Below are positions 1 to 7,841 of a DNA stretch of 11,053 nt, piece after piece. Every line of letters starts with the position of its first letter. The first letter of the stretch is position 1. Source of the DNA: Gemmatimonadota bacterium (GTDB lineage: Bacteria > GCA-2686955); NCBI GenBank assembly GCA_002686955.1, contig NYZA01000096.1, positions 1-11,053 of the forward strand, written 5' to 3'. Made by a program: the position numbers and the translations under genes. Below the pieces are notes generated by a model. The model had not been told where the DNA came from. It did not search any database and was given only the letters and a program-made list of their open reading frames with translations.

Positions 1-1530
1 GGGATGAATCGCCGCCGCGATCTCGTTTCGATGCTCAGCGACAGTCTCGAATGTGAGCATCATATGAGGCGAGTCGATCCCCTTTGAATTGTGTATGTAG
101 CGCCCCGAATTCTCCGCGGCGATCGCCGGTGCGAAGGGCATCCAGAAATCACGGTTCTTGATCGCCCGGTTGAGCTCCCCCACCGCCTCGAGTCGCGATG
201 GATCGGCCAGAATCGAACGATTGCCCAGCGCGCGCGGCCCAAACTCGAGCCTGCCCCGCGCCCTGCCCACGATCTCGCCCTCAGCCAAAAGCACCGCCAC
301 CTCGCTATCGATTCGGTCCCCATGCCAGGTGACCTCGAAGCGGTTCCGGTCCACGTCCCGGATCGAACGATCGATCCCTTCCGAGACATCCGGACCCCAA
401 AAGATCGATGGAGAGCGCGCGAATGGCCTCTCCCCCGCGCCGCCGGCCAACGCCGCTCCGCCAACCTGCCGCAAGTGCGCCAGCAGCGCGGCCCCGATCG
501 CGACCGACTCGTCCCCAGGAGCAGGAAACACATACAGATTATCGATCAAATGTGATCTTACGAGCCCCGCGTTCGCCTTGACATTGAGAAACACGCCGCC
601 GGCCGCGCAGATCTTCCTCACGCCGGTGGCCCGCACGGCCTGTTCGGCCCATTCCCGCAGTCGCAGCTCCGCCAAGCCTTGAATCGCGAATGCCAGGTCG
701 TCGAAGCGGTGCGTGCCGTAGCGCTTCGCGACATGGTCGATGAAGGAATCTCCGATCAGGCCGAGACGATTGCGAAACTCGAGGCGATCCACCTCGAGAA
801 AGCGCTCGAAATCGCGGGCCAACTCCTCCGCGCGCTCAGGATCGGCGTAGGGCGCGAGCCCCATCACCTTCCCCTCGTGTTCCCAGGGTTTGAATCCCAG
901 GCAGCGCGTTACCCGACTGTACATCGAGCCCAGCGAGTGCACGCTCGAGGTCGAGGCGACGCGGTGGATCGCTCCTTTCCGACCGACCGAGACCGTCGCA
1001 GCGAGGCCGTCCCCCAGACCGTCGCAGGTCAACAGAGTGGCGTCGTCGTCGAAGGGGCGAAGGTGAAAGGTGGCGGCGGAGTGGCAGTCGTGGTGGTCGA
1101 AGTGGAGCACCTGGCGAGGACGAATCCCCATGTCGCGTAGGGTCGGCAGATGCTCGTGTCGCGTCTCCCGGCGGCGCAGGATCCCGAGCGATCCCCGATA
1201 TGCCCCTCGAAGCGCGCGCGAGCCGAGGAGGCTGAGCGGCGCCAGCGCGGAAGCCTTCCCGACCGCGCGAATGAGAGGCCGGTACTCGCGCTGCTGAGCC
1301 AGGCGAGGCTGGAAGCGTTCGCAGAGGGTCCCCACAGCCAGTACATCGATCTCGTCCCCGCCGACTCCCGAGGCCCGAAGCACATGCTCGATCGCCCGGA
1401 TCGGGAAGCCGGCATCCCCCTTGATCCGCGAGAGTCGCTCCTCGACACCCGCCCCCCGGATCTCCCCCCCCGCCAGTACGCATGCGGCTCCGGTGTGGCT
1501 CAGGTTGATTCCGAGGACGGTGGGGGACAT
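1..1530 (-). CDS. Carbamoyltransferase of the NodU/CmcH/TobZ family, 3' end outside the window
   Basis: Transfers a carbamoyl group from carbamoyl phosphate, via a carbamoyl-adenylate intermediate, to a hydroxyl of a sugar or natural product. The minus-strand frame opens at the ATG at 1530-1528 and stays open for 510 codons to the left edge. The N-terminal half is Kae1/TsaD-like: GINLSHTGAA at residues 7-16, a metal-site signature HHDCHSAAT at 146-154 with H146 and H150, DGLGDG near 170-175, HEGKVMGLAPY at 218-228, AGGVFLN at 310-316 and PGDESVAIGAA at 338-348. The C-terminal carbamoyltransferase domain shows GRLEFGPRALGNRS at 426-439 and NRDFWMPFAPAI at 459-470. Family members usually run to about 550-600 residues, so some 50-90 residues are missing. 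The start is supported by family alignment (MSPTVLGINLSHTG), but no Shine-Dalgarno precedes it; an in-frame TTG at 1578 is the alternative. The natural acceptor is unknown; the neighbouring glycosyltransferase suggests a sugar. Confidence 0.93.
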   Translation of the reverse strand, partial: MSPTVLGINLSHTGAACVLAGGEIRGAGVEERLSRIKGDAGFPIRAIEHVLRASGVGGDEIDVLAVGTLCERFQPRLAQQREYRPLIRAVGKASALAPLSLLGSRALRGAYRGSLGILRRRETRHEHLPTLRDMGIRPRQVLHFDHHDCHSAATFHLRPFDDDATLLTCDGLGDGLAATVSVGRKGAIHRVASTSSVHSLGSMYSRVTRCLGFKPWEHEGKVMGLAPYADPERAEELARDFERFLEVDRLEFRNRLGLIGDSFIDHVAKRYGTHRFDDLAFAIQGLAELRLREWAEQAVRATGVRKICAAGGVFLNVKANAGLVRSHLIDNLYVFPAPGDESVAIGAALLAHLRQVGGAALAGGAGERPFARSPSIFWGPDVSEGIDRSIRDVDRNRFEVTWHGDRIDSEVAVLLAEGEIVGRARGRLEFGPRALGNRSILADPSRLEAVGELNRAIKNRDFWMPFAPAIAAENSGRYIHNSKGIDSPHMMLTFETVAEHRNEIAAAIHP

Positions 1531-1761
1531 GGGGATCGGGGATTCGGCGGGTGGTCTGATGCTCTCAATGGACCACAATAGACTACCCCCATTGCCTGGG
1601 GATCACACGCGGCGCTGGTCGGCTGCTTCGCCCCACCGCCCTGCCGGGCTCGAGTTGCTTCCGCGGCTCGATCAACATCCGGACGCGTGGGTACATAGAG
1701 CGGCTGTTCAGGAAGACCGCATCCCGGCAATGGCGTTCTTCGCGAACGATCCGCGGCAGGT
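1531..1761. other. Intergenic gap between the GT39-TPR gene and the carbamoyltransferase gene
   Basis: This 231-base gap breaks the otherwise tight spacing of the cluster, so the carbamoyltransferase may have its own promoter. On the minus strand a TATTGT that could serve as a -10 sits about 40-45 bases before the ATG, but I find no convincing -35 at the right distance. Just upstream is a small stem, CCCCA and TGGGG around GGCAA, with no following T-run, so it is not a convincing terminator. A 65-codon minus-strand frame from a GTG at 1780 to a stop at 1583 overlaps the end of the upstream gene; it is discussed as a finding and not called as a gene. Confidence 0.4.
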
Positions 1762-4029
1762 CTACCGGCGCCAGCGCCACGGCGCCCCGCCTACGACATC
1801 TCCGGTGCCTCCATCCCGTCGAATCCGCCCCATCACCAAGCCAAGCGCCCGCTCCGCCGGCTCGAATCCCGGCGAACGCGCCAGGCAGCTCTCCAACAGC
1901 CGGCGCCCCTCCTCCAACCGCCCCTCGCGAATCGCCAGGCCGGCCAGGGCGAAAAGCGGCTCGGGCCGCGAGGCGTCGATCTCGGCCGCACGGCTGTACT
2001 CGCGCCGAGCCTCGGCGCTCCGGCCCTGAGCGGCGAGAACATTGCCGAGATCCATTCGGGCCTCGATGCGATCGGGGTCCTCCACCAACACCGCGCTCAG
2101 CAGCTGCCCCGCCTCGTCCAGTCGTCCCTGGCGCCCCAACACACTGCCCAGACCTACCCTCGCCTCGAGGCGGGTCGGGTTGACCGCAATCGCCCCCATG
2201 TACTCCTCCTCCGCCTCTTGCAGCCTCCCCTCACCCGCCAGCACCGCCGCCCGGTCGGAGCGGACGCCGGCTTCGTCCGGCCGGTACTCCACCGCCACTT
2301 CGCACACTTCGAGCGCGGCGTCTAGTGTCGCCAGAGCCTCTCTCGTTCTCCCGATCGCCACCAGAGCGAGCGCCATATTTCTGTATGCACGTACGTAGTT
2401 CGGGCGCAGCTCGATCGCCCGCTCGAAATAGGGAATCGCCTCCTCGTGCCGCTTTTCTCTCAAGTGCAACGCCCCCAGGTTGCCGATCGCCAAGGGATCG
2501 CGGGGATGGCGATCGAGCTCCGTCAGAAAAGCGGCTCTCGCCCCGGCCAGGTCGCCCCACTCCATCGAGATGATCCCCAGGTTCATCCACGCCCGCGGAT
2601 AGCCGGGATCGAGCTCGAGCACATCGTCGAAGGCGCCCTCTGCCTCTTTCAACCGGCCCAGACGCTGAAGCGACGCGGCGCGGGCAAAGAGAGCCTGCGC
2701 AGGCGAGGTCTTGCCAAGTCGATAAGGGTCGGGCCAAAGGAGAAAGGTCGCCGCCACCGCGATCGCCAGAGAGAAGGCCGAACGCCGTCCCCATCTTCGA
2801 ATGCCGTCGGCGAGGAAGATGCCGGCAGCCGGCGCGAGCACCGCCAAGACCGGAACGCGATAACGGGTCGCGACAAAATATGTGATCACCGTCACCGAAT
2901 AGACCGCGACGAAGCCCGAGAGCAGCCAAGCCCGCCCCCCGAGCCAAACGAGCCCGGCCAGTCCGCCGGCGATCAGGATGAGATCGAAGCCCGAATCGAA
3001 GAGGGGCCGAAGGGGCCGGAGGATCGGTCCTCCGACACGTTCATCGAGCGCCCGGTCGATATCTTGGTTGTTCGAGACACGGGGACGTCCCCAGAAGAGC
3101 CTTGCCTTTTTGAGCCATAGCGCGGCGGCTACGCCGGGGCTCTCGCGCCAAAACCGCAGCCCTTCGACCATGTAGAACCGGGAAACCTCGGAGGGCCGCA
3201 ACTCCCTCCCGACCCGGCGCTCGGCGTGGCGAACGCATTCGTAGTACTCCCAGTTGCCGCCGATGATCTCGAAGCCGGCGGGGCTGCCGAACATGCCGTC
3301 CGATTGGGGATTGTTGCCGGTATAGAAGGCAATCCCTCCCTGCGAAGAGATCAGCACCGCATCGTCCCCGACGAGTTGGTTGCGCAGGGCCACCAGCGCG
3401 ATCGGGAGAGCTAGGGCGACCGCGAATGCGGAGGCGCGAGCAACGCGACCTCCGCCCCCCCGGATCAGCAGGACGAGCCCCAGCAGGGCGGCGAAGATCA
3501 GGACCGTCGGCCTGGCGATCGCGCTCAGACCGAAGAGCAGCCCCGCGGCGGCGGTCCGAAGCGGCGACGGAGATCCCCCCGAAGCGTAGCCACGGGCCAG
3601 AACGAGCAGCGCGGCCAGATCGAGGAAGACGATCCACGACGTAATCAGGATCTCCCCCTCGAAGTAGACGAAGACCCCGCCGCAGGCCAGCAGGGCCGCC
3701 GCCACTCCCGCGGCCGCCCGGCTCCCGCCCAGAGACCGGGCGATCGCGCCCCCGATCGCGGCCGAGGTCAGTCCGAGTCCCATCTGAAGCACCCGCGCCC
3801 AAACGAGAGGATCGAGCCCGAGCCGAATGAGAAGAGCGAGCAGATAGGGGTAGAGTGGCGCTTTGAAGAAAGGAGCGTCGCCCCCCCACGGGTCGACCAG
3901 GGCAAGGTGGTGTGCCTGCGCGAGGAAGGCCTCGGGGTCGTTTTGGGGAGCGAAGAAGCTCGGCGACTGGACGAGCTCCGTCCAATAGGCGAACCGAACG
4001 AGGAGGCCGAGCGGGAGCACCAGCCACAA
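1762..4029 (-). CDS. GT39/PMT-type membrane glycosyltransferase with a C-terminal TPR array
   Basis: A 755-residue fusion. Residues 1 to about 435 are a polytopic GT-C fold glycosyltransferase. The first loop has an acidic motif, QNDPEAF at 29-35, in the place of the catalytic Asp/Glu. It is followed by FFKAPLYPYLLAL at 54-66, typical of PMT_2/ArnT-like enzymes, about ten hydrophobic segments, GGIAFYTGNNP at 231-241 in a soluble loop, and ATRYRVPVLAVL at 387-398 near the last membrane segments. Residues 444 to about 735 carry roughly eight 34-residue TPRs, for example AWMNLGIISMEWGDLAGA and ARMDLGNVLAAQGRSAEA. Such enzymes move a sugar from a polyprenyl-phosphate donor on the periplasmic side; the acceptor here is unknown. 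The start is a TTG at 4029. Back to the in-frame stop at 4152-4150 there is no ATG, GTG or TTG, though upstream codons would add basic residues before the first membrane segment, so a rarer start is possible. A GGGGG run lies a few bases before the TTG. The gene follows its upstream neighbour by 26 bases. Confidence 0.88.
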   Translation of the reverse strand: MWLVLPLGLLVRFAYWTELVQSPSFFAPQNDPEAFLAQAHHLALVDPWGGDAPFFKAPLYPYLLALLIRLGLDPLVWARVLQMGLGLTSAAIGGAIARSLGGSRAAAGVAAALLACGGVFVYFEGEILITSWIVFLDLAALLVLARGYASGGSPSPLRTAAAGLLFGLSAIARPTVLIFAALLGLVLLIRGGGGRVARASAFAVALALPIALVALRNQLVGDDAVLISSQGGIAFYTGNNPQSDGMFGSPAGFEIIGGNWEYYECVRHAERRVGRELRPSEVSRFYMVEGLRFWRESPGVAAALWLKKARLFWGRPRVSNNQDIDRALDERVGGPILRPLRPLFDSGFDLILIAGGLAGLVWLGGRAWLLSGFVAVYSVTVITYFVATRYRVPVLAVLAPAAGIFLADGIRRWGRRSAFSLAIAVAATFLLWPDPYRLGKTSPAQALFARAASLQRLGRLKEAEGAFDDVLELDPGYPRAWMNLGIISMEWGDLAGARAAFLTELDRHPRDPLAIGNLGALHLREKRHEEAIPYFERAIELRPNYVRAYRNMALALVAIGRTREALATLDAALEVCEVAVEYRPDEAGVRSDRAAVLAGEGRLQEAEEEYMGAIAVNPTRLEARVGLGSVLGRQGRLDEAGQLLSAVLVEDPDRIEARMDLGNVLAAQGRSAEARREYSRAAEIDASRPEPLFALAGLAIREGRLEEGRRLLESCLARSPGFEPAERALGLVMGRIRRDGGTGDVVGGAPWRWRR

Positions 4030-4055
4030 GGCCCCCCACGATGGTCGAATGGGGA

Positions 4056-5024
4056 TCAGCCCTCTGGCACGGACGGCGGCGCGTCGATCTCGGCCGCCGG
4101 GAGAACCACGCCGTCGAAGGGACAGAAACGCCAGCCTGCCTTCGCGGTCTCACCGCAGCGCCGGCAGCGGATCGGTCCATCGACGACCGTGCCGTAGCGC
4201 GCGAGAATCTCGCGGGCGTGCACGACCGCCACATCGTAGCGCCTGTTCTTCCCCTCCTCGAGCACGACCTGGGCAAGACGACTCACCGTCTCGCGATCAT
4301 GGGCGTTCTCGGAGCTCTCTTCTATCACGGTCGCGATCCGATCCATCAGTGCGCCGTAGAAAGCCTTGCGATCCAGCCGACCCGAAGCCGGCGATGGCGT
4401 CGGATCGCTCCCGGAAAGTCCCAGCAACGCCTTGAGGTAGGCGGCGTAGGCGTCGTCGAAGAGCATCTGCTCCAGCACGGAGCAATCGCTCGGCTCCAGG
4501 TAGAAGCCGTGCTCGAGATGGCCGGCGAGGTTCGCCTCGGGTCGCGGAACCTGCGCCGGCGGCTCGAAGGCGAAGGCGAGCACCTTGCGATCGTCCTCGG
4601 CGACCAGACGCCGCAGATCGGTGAGCAGTGTTTCCACCGCTTCGTCTCTGGCCCGGTAGTAGCGGGCCATCTGTGTCGCGAAATCGTCGGCGGAGCGGGC
4701 AACGAAGGAGTAGTCCCCCTCGACGGTCCGCTGCATGCCCGCATGCCACGCGTTGCCCAGAAGGAGCCAGCTCGCCTCTCGCGCCGCCAAAATGACAATT
4801 CTGTGACACCGGGCCTGCAGCGCCTCCTTGGTGCCAGGAAAATCGGAAGTCGTGACCTGGAACCAGCGAAGGGCCTCGTCGATGCGCCTCTCCGACAACG
4901 CCTCCACCGCGATCGCGAAAGGCTCGGCGGGTCTACCGGCCGGCTGTTGAGCCGTGCTCGGTGCGGCAGTCGCAACGACCAGCGCCATCAGCAGTACCGA
5001 GACAACGGGCATTGGCGCTCTCAC
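4056..5024 (-). CDS. Secreted protein of unknown function with a C-terminal zinc-ribbon-like motif
   Basis: 322 residues that I do not recognise as a named family. The N-terminus is a signal peptide: a hydrophobic stretch at about 6-21 followed by APSTAQQ, suggesting cleavage near residue 26. The body is mainly helical with TPR-like character at the start (FAIAVEALSERRIDEALRWF at about 36-55), then acidic and alanine-rich helices. The last 40 residues hold C287-x2-C290 and FCPFDG at 300-305, the shape of a treble-clef or zinc-ribbon knuckle in which the fourth Cys is replaced by Asp304. The chosen start is GTG at 5024, with a GGGGGA run about 10 bases upstream; an ATG four codons later (5012) would still keep the signal peptide. 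It starts 6 bases after the stop of the TPR lipoprotein, implying co-transcription and probable translational coupling. Context suggests a periplasmic partner of envelope glycan assembly, but that is inference. Confidence 0.8.
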   Translation of the reverse strand: MRAPMPVVSVLLMALVVATAAPSTAQQPAGRPAEPFAIAVEALSERRIDEALRWFQVTTSDFPGTKEALQARCHRIVILAAREASWLLLGNAWHAGMQRTVEGDYSFVARSADDFATQMARYYRARDEAVETLLTDLRRLVAEDDRKVLAFAFEPPAQVPRPEANLAGHLEHGFYLEPSDCSVLEQMLFDDAYAAYLKALLGLSGSDPTPSPASGRLDRKAFYGALMDRIATVIEESSENAHDRETVSRLAQVVLEEGKNRRYDVAVVHAREILARYGTVVDGPIRCRRCGETAKAGWRFCPFDGVVLPAAEIDAPPSVPEG

Positions 5025-5030
5025 GACGCG

Positions 5031-5972
5031 TCATTCCCCCCTGAAAGCGCGGTCTAGCTCGTGCCGCCGCGCCTTGGGATCGACGAGCTCCTCCGCCGGT
5101 GCGTTCTGCAGATAGAGCCGGAGCTGCTCCTTCGCGAGCGTCATCTCGCCCATGGCGAGGTAGACGTCGGCGAGCGCGGTATTCGCTTCGGTAAAGAGGG
5201 GATCGGCCTCGAGCGCGACGAGAAACGCATCGCGCGCCTCCCGCAGCCGACCGAGCTCGCCCAGAACCAGACCACGCCGGTACCACCCCTGGGGGTCCAT
5301 CGGGTCTTCCGCGGTGGCGTCGTCGTAAGCCCTCTCCGCCGCGGCGATCCGCCCCGTTCGGGTCAGCTCATCGCCCCATGCGAGCTCCAGCTCGGCCCCC
5401 TCGCTGGTCAGCTCGAGCGCTCTGCGACGGGATTCCAGCGCTTCATCGAGCTCATCGAGGCGCTCCAACGCTTCCGCCCGCCCCTCGAGGGCGAGAACAT
5501 GATCGGGGCTAATCAGGATCGCATTGTTGAAGAAACCCTCGGAGTCGGCCGCCAAGCCCGAGAGAAGATGCGCCTGGCCGCAGAGAGCGAGCGCGTCCGG
5601 GTTCTCGGGGGCCATCTTGATCGTGGTTTGCAGAACCCCGATCGCTTCCGCCGGCAGACCGTGATCGATCAAAGTGCGCCCAAGGTCGAGGCGCAGATCG
5701 ATCCGCTCCGAATCGCCCTCGATCCCCCGCTTGAACGACGCGATGGCGCGCCCATGATCGCCCTGCTCGCGGTAGATCCGGCCCAGCAACGCATTGGCGT
5801 CGACGTAGTCGGGCCGCCGCTCCACTATGGCGTCGAGCTCGGCCAGCGCATCCTCCGTCTTGCCCTGCTCGTACAGCTCATGGGCGAGCTTCGTGCGACG
5901 CTCCAGGCTGCTACAGGCAGAGATCAGAAATGCCAGCCCCAGCGCCGCATAGCGGACGATGCGATTGCCCAT
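5031..5972 (-). CDS. TPR-repeat lipoprotein
   Basis: 313 residues from the ATG at 5972. The frame can be opened 19 codons earlier at a GTG (6029), but 5972 is preferred because it begins a clean lipoprotein signal, MGNRIVRY then a hydrophobic core and the lipobox LISAC with Cys20. It also has a GGAG six bases upstream. After the lipobox, about eight consecutive 34-residue TPRs fill the rest of the protein, with the usual small-residue and Leu/Ala spacing (for example AELDAIVERRPDY, DANALLGRIYREQGDHGRAI, WYRRGLVLGELGRLREA). The protein should be membrane-anchored in the periplasm, with Ser after the Cys compatible with outer-membrane sorting. TPR lipoproteins act as scaffolds for machines such as exopolysaccharide exporters (PelB, AlgK) or outer-membrane assembly; which one applies here cannot be told. 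Upstream spacing to the foldase is 53 bases and downstream spacing is 6. Confidence 0.88.
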   Translation of the reverse strand: MGNRIVRYAALGLAFLISACSSLERRTKLAHELYEQGKTEDALAELDAIVERRPDYVDANALLGRIYREQGDHGRAIASFKRGIEGDSERIDLRLDLGRTLIDHGLPAEAIGVLQTTIKMAPENPDALALCGQAHLLSGLAADSEGFFNNAILISPDHVLALEGRAEALERLDELDEALESRRRALELTSEGAELELAWGDELTRTGRIAAAERAYDDATAEDPMDPQGWYRRGLVLGELGRLREARDAFLVALEADPLFTEANTALADVYLAMGEMTLAKEQLRLYLQNAPAEELVDPKARRHELDRAFRGE

Positions 5973-6025
5973 CGGGGTCTCCGAAAAGTTGTGGTTGCGG
6001 TGTTTGGTCTCTCGTTCCCAGTGTA

Positions 6026-7237
6026 TCACGGTCCACCGGGAGCCGATTTCGGAGTCACCGGGTTGATCGCAACGGCCGTCTCAATCTCCAGCGAATCGAT
6101 CAGCGCCTCATAGAGGGCCGCCTCGGCCTGTCCCCTCAGCTTCGCCTCGATCCGCGCCTGAACCTTGTCCAGCGGAGTGTGCCTTCCCGGCGTATGCACC
6201 TGCAGATAGAACACCTCCCACCCTCGATCGCTCCGCATCGGCTCGGTCGCCCGGTCGATCTCGATCTTCGCGAGCGCGGCAGCGAGCTCAGCCGAGTAGT
6301 AGCTCATCTCGTGCAGACCGGAATCGCCGCCCCCCTTCGCCTGGGAGTCCTTCCAGAGCTCATTGCGCACCTCGCTGAACTCCCCCGTGTTCAGCCGCTT
6401 CATCACCTTCTCGGCCTCTCCCTCGTCGTCCAGAATGAAAACGAAACCGCGCGCCCGGGCCTCGACATAGAACTCGGTGTCAAGATTCTCGTCGTAGTAG
6501 GCCTGAACCGCATCACCGCCGATCTCGACCGGATCCTTCACTCGGCGCTGCAGCGTATGCCGCGCCAGATAGCGGTCGACGTTCCGCTCCAGATCCTCTC
6601 GAATCCCCCGCTCCAGATGCAGCCCGGTCGATCTCGCCAGATCGGCCATCAGCTTCTCGTCGACCATCTGCCTCAGAATCTTTGCCCTGCGCTCCGGCTT
6701 CCTCGCGATCTCCCCCTCCGCGAGCGCATCCATCCCCTCGATGATCCGGTCGAGCGCCTCCATCGTGATGATGTGCTCTCCGACGGAGGCCGCCACCCGG
6801 GGGCGGTTCAGCTCGAAGCAGCGCTCGACACCTTCGCCGGCGGAAGGGGTGTAGGGCGATTTCGGATGGCCGACCAGGATCGCCTGGTACTCGGCCGCGG
6901 CCCCGCCGGTATCACCGCTCGCCTCGAGCGCGCGCGCCAGCTTGTAGTGAATCTCGTCTCGCCGAGCCGCCCCCTCCGGCAGCTCCTCCAGAGCCCGCAC
7001 ATAGGCCGCGGCCGCGCTCTCCAGATCGTCGAGGCGCGATTCGTGGAGGTTCGCCAACTTCAACAGCAACTCGACGCGGGTCACGGCATCATCACTCGCC
7101 CGAATGGCGGCATCGAGCTCGACCGCCGCGTGGTCCTCGAGCCCCCTGCGCAGCAGCGCGTCGGACGATTCAGTCGCATGAGAAAAGGAAGCGCTCGCGG
7201 CGACACCGGCCACGAGCAGCACATTTCGACTCTTCAT
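6026..7237 (-). CDS. Periplasmic SurA/PpiD-like foldase with a degenerate parvulin domain
   Basis: 403 residues. MKSRNVLLVAGVAASAS at the start is a signal peptide. Residues about 25-140 are helical with TPR-like repeats (LLLKLANLHESRLDDLESAA, IHYKLARALEASGDTGGAAA). From about 148 (ASVGEHIITMEALDRII) the sequence follows the chaperone N-region of SurA/PpiD/PrsA, including RRAKILRQMVDEKLMADLA. Residues 255-348 align with a parvulin peptidyl-prolyl isomerase: FSEVRNELWKDSQAKGGGDSGLHEM stands where the family has the dFaelA..S.d...GGdLG pattern, and MRSDRGWEVFYLQV matches its closing GyhvikV-type strand. The usual early RHIL-type motif is replaced by ARGFVFI, so the catalytic His is absent. It may therefore act as a holdase or chaperone without isomerase activity. 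ATG 7237 has GGAAAG eight bases upstream, and the gene starts 27 bases after the lipid-kinase stop. Its likely clients would be exported proteins of the same locus, which is inference. Confidence 0.82.
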   Translation of the reverse strand: MKSRNVLLVAGVAASASFSHATESSDALLRRGLEDHAAVELDAAIRASDDAVTRVELLLKLANLHESRLDDLESAAAAYVRALEELPEGAARRDEIHYKLARALEASGDTGGAAAEYQAILVGHPKSPYTPSAGEGVERCFELNRPRVAASVGEHIITMEALDRIIEGMDALAEGEIARKPERRAKILRQMVDEKLMADLARSTGLHLERGIREDLERNVDRYLARHTLQRRVKDPVEIGGDAVQAYYDENLDTEFYVEARARGFVFILDDEGEAEKVMKRLNTGEFSEVRNELWKDSQAKGGGDSGLHEMSYYSAELAAALAKIEIDRATEPMRSDRGWEVFYLQVHTPGRHTPLDKVQARIEAKLRGQAEAALYEALIDSLEIETAVAINPVTPKSAPGGP

Positions 7238-7264
7238 TTCGGACGCTTTCCTTGTCGCCGGCCC

Positions 7265-7834
7265 TCAGGACATGAGCTGCATCAGCCCGCCGGCCGCGAG
7301 CGGGATGCGGAAGTTGTCATCGATCGGAATCGGAACCAGCTCCGCGATCGTCGCCGCGGCGGCCCCGGCCAACCCCACCTCGATCGAGATATCGGGAATG
7401 ACCCAAACCGCCAGCATACAGGCCAGGAAGCACGCAACGCTCCCTTCTACCGACTTGCCGAGATAGCGCAGGCGGCCGAACGACTTGCCGACAAGCGCAG
7501 CCGCCGTATCTCCGAGCACCAGAAAGGCCATTGCGGCCGTCGCGACCGGCTTCGAGAGGCAGAGGATCGTCGCCGCGGCCGCCAGCATCACGAAGGTCGC
7601 CCCGTTCAGCTCCCGGGTCTCGTGCCGCCGCAAAAAGCGGGCAAAAGCCGCCATGAAGATCCGGTTCCCGCGCCGCGAGCGCAGCTTGATCAGATCGGCC
7701 CAGAAAAAGAGCAGCGTAAATACCACCAGCAGCCACTTCGACACCAGATCGGACGGAATCCAATAGTAGAGAACCGGTATCGAGATCGCCGCGAGGTGGA
7801 TCGATTTGCGTTTGAGCTCCTGCGCGAACCCCAT
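7265..7834 (-). CDS. Polyprenol/dolichol kinase-like CTP-dependent lipid kinase (DGK1/SEC59/VTE5 group)
   Basis: 189 residues with about six hydrophobic segments. The family signatures are visible: ELKRKSIHL at residues 6-14, RELNGATFVML at 74-84, FLVLGDTAAALVGKSFGR at 104-121, GKSVEGSVACF at 126-136, and a closing AELVPIPIDDNFRIPLAAG at 164-182. Members of this group phosphorylate dolichol, phytol or diacylglycerol using CTP at the inner-membrane face. Bacterial members are often annotated as dolichol kinase or phosphatidate cytidylyltransferase family. Substrate cannot be decided from sequence; polyprenol or undecaprenol is attractive because GT39 enzymes nearby need polyprenyl-phosphate sugars. 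The ATG at 7834 is the only possible standard start: an in-frame stop lies 12 codons upstream (7870-7868) with no ATG, GTG or TTG between. No Shine-Dalgarno is present, which fits the predicted leaderless start. It appears to be the first gene of the leftward operon. Confidence 0.82.
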   Translation of the reverse strand: MGFAQELKRKSIHLAAISIPVLYYWIPSDLVSKWLLVVFTLLFFWADLIKLRSRRGNRIFMAAFARFLRRHETRELNGATFVMLAAAATILCLSKPVATAAMAFLVLGDTAAALVGKSFGRLRYLGKSVEGSVACFLACMLAVWVIPDISIEVGLAGAAAATIAELVPIPIDDNFRIPLAAGGLMQLMS

Positions 7835-7841
7835 GGGCGGG

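Noticed and set aside
836-1483. 215-codon minus-strand frame within the carbamoyltransferase gene
   Set aside because: An out-of-frame shadow; the true frame carries every carbamoyltransferase motif from residue 1 to the window edge.
3041-4276. 411-codon minus-strand frame overlapping the GT39-TPR gene
   Set aside because: An out-of-frame reading of the same strand; it gives Arg/Pro/Ser-rich sequence while the chosen frame gives a proper membrane glycosyltransferase.
3912-5057. 381-codon open frame on the plus strand
   Set aside because: Antisense to the secreted zinc-ribbon protein and the start of the GT39-TPR gene. The product is arginine-rich with no domain, whereas the opposite strand has a signal peptide and Cys motif.
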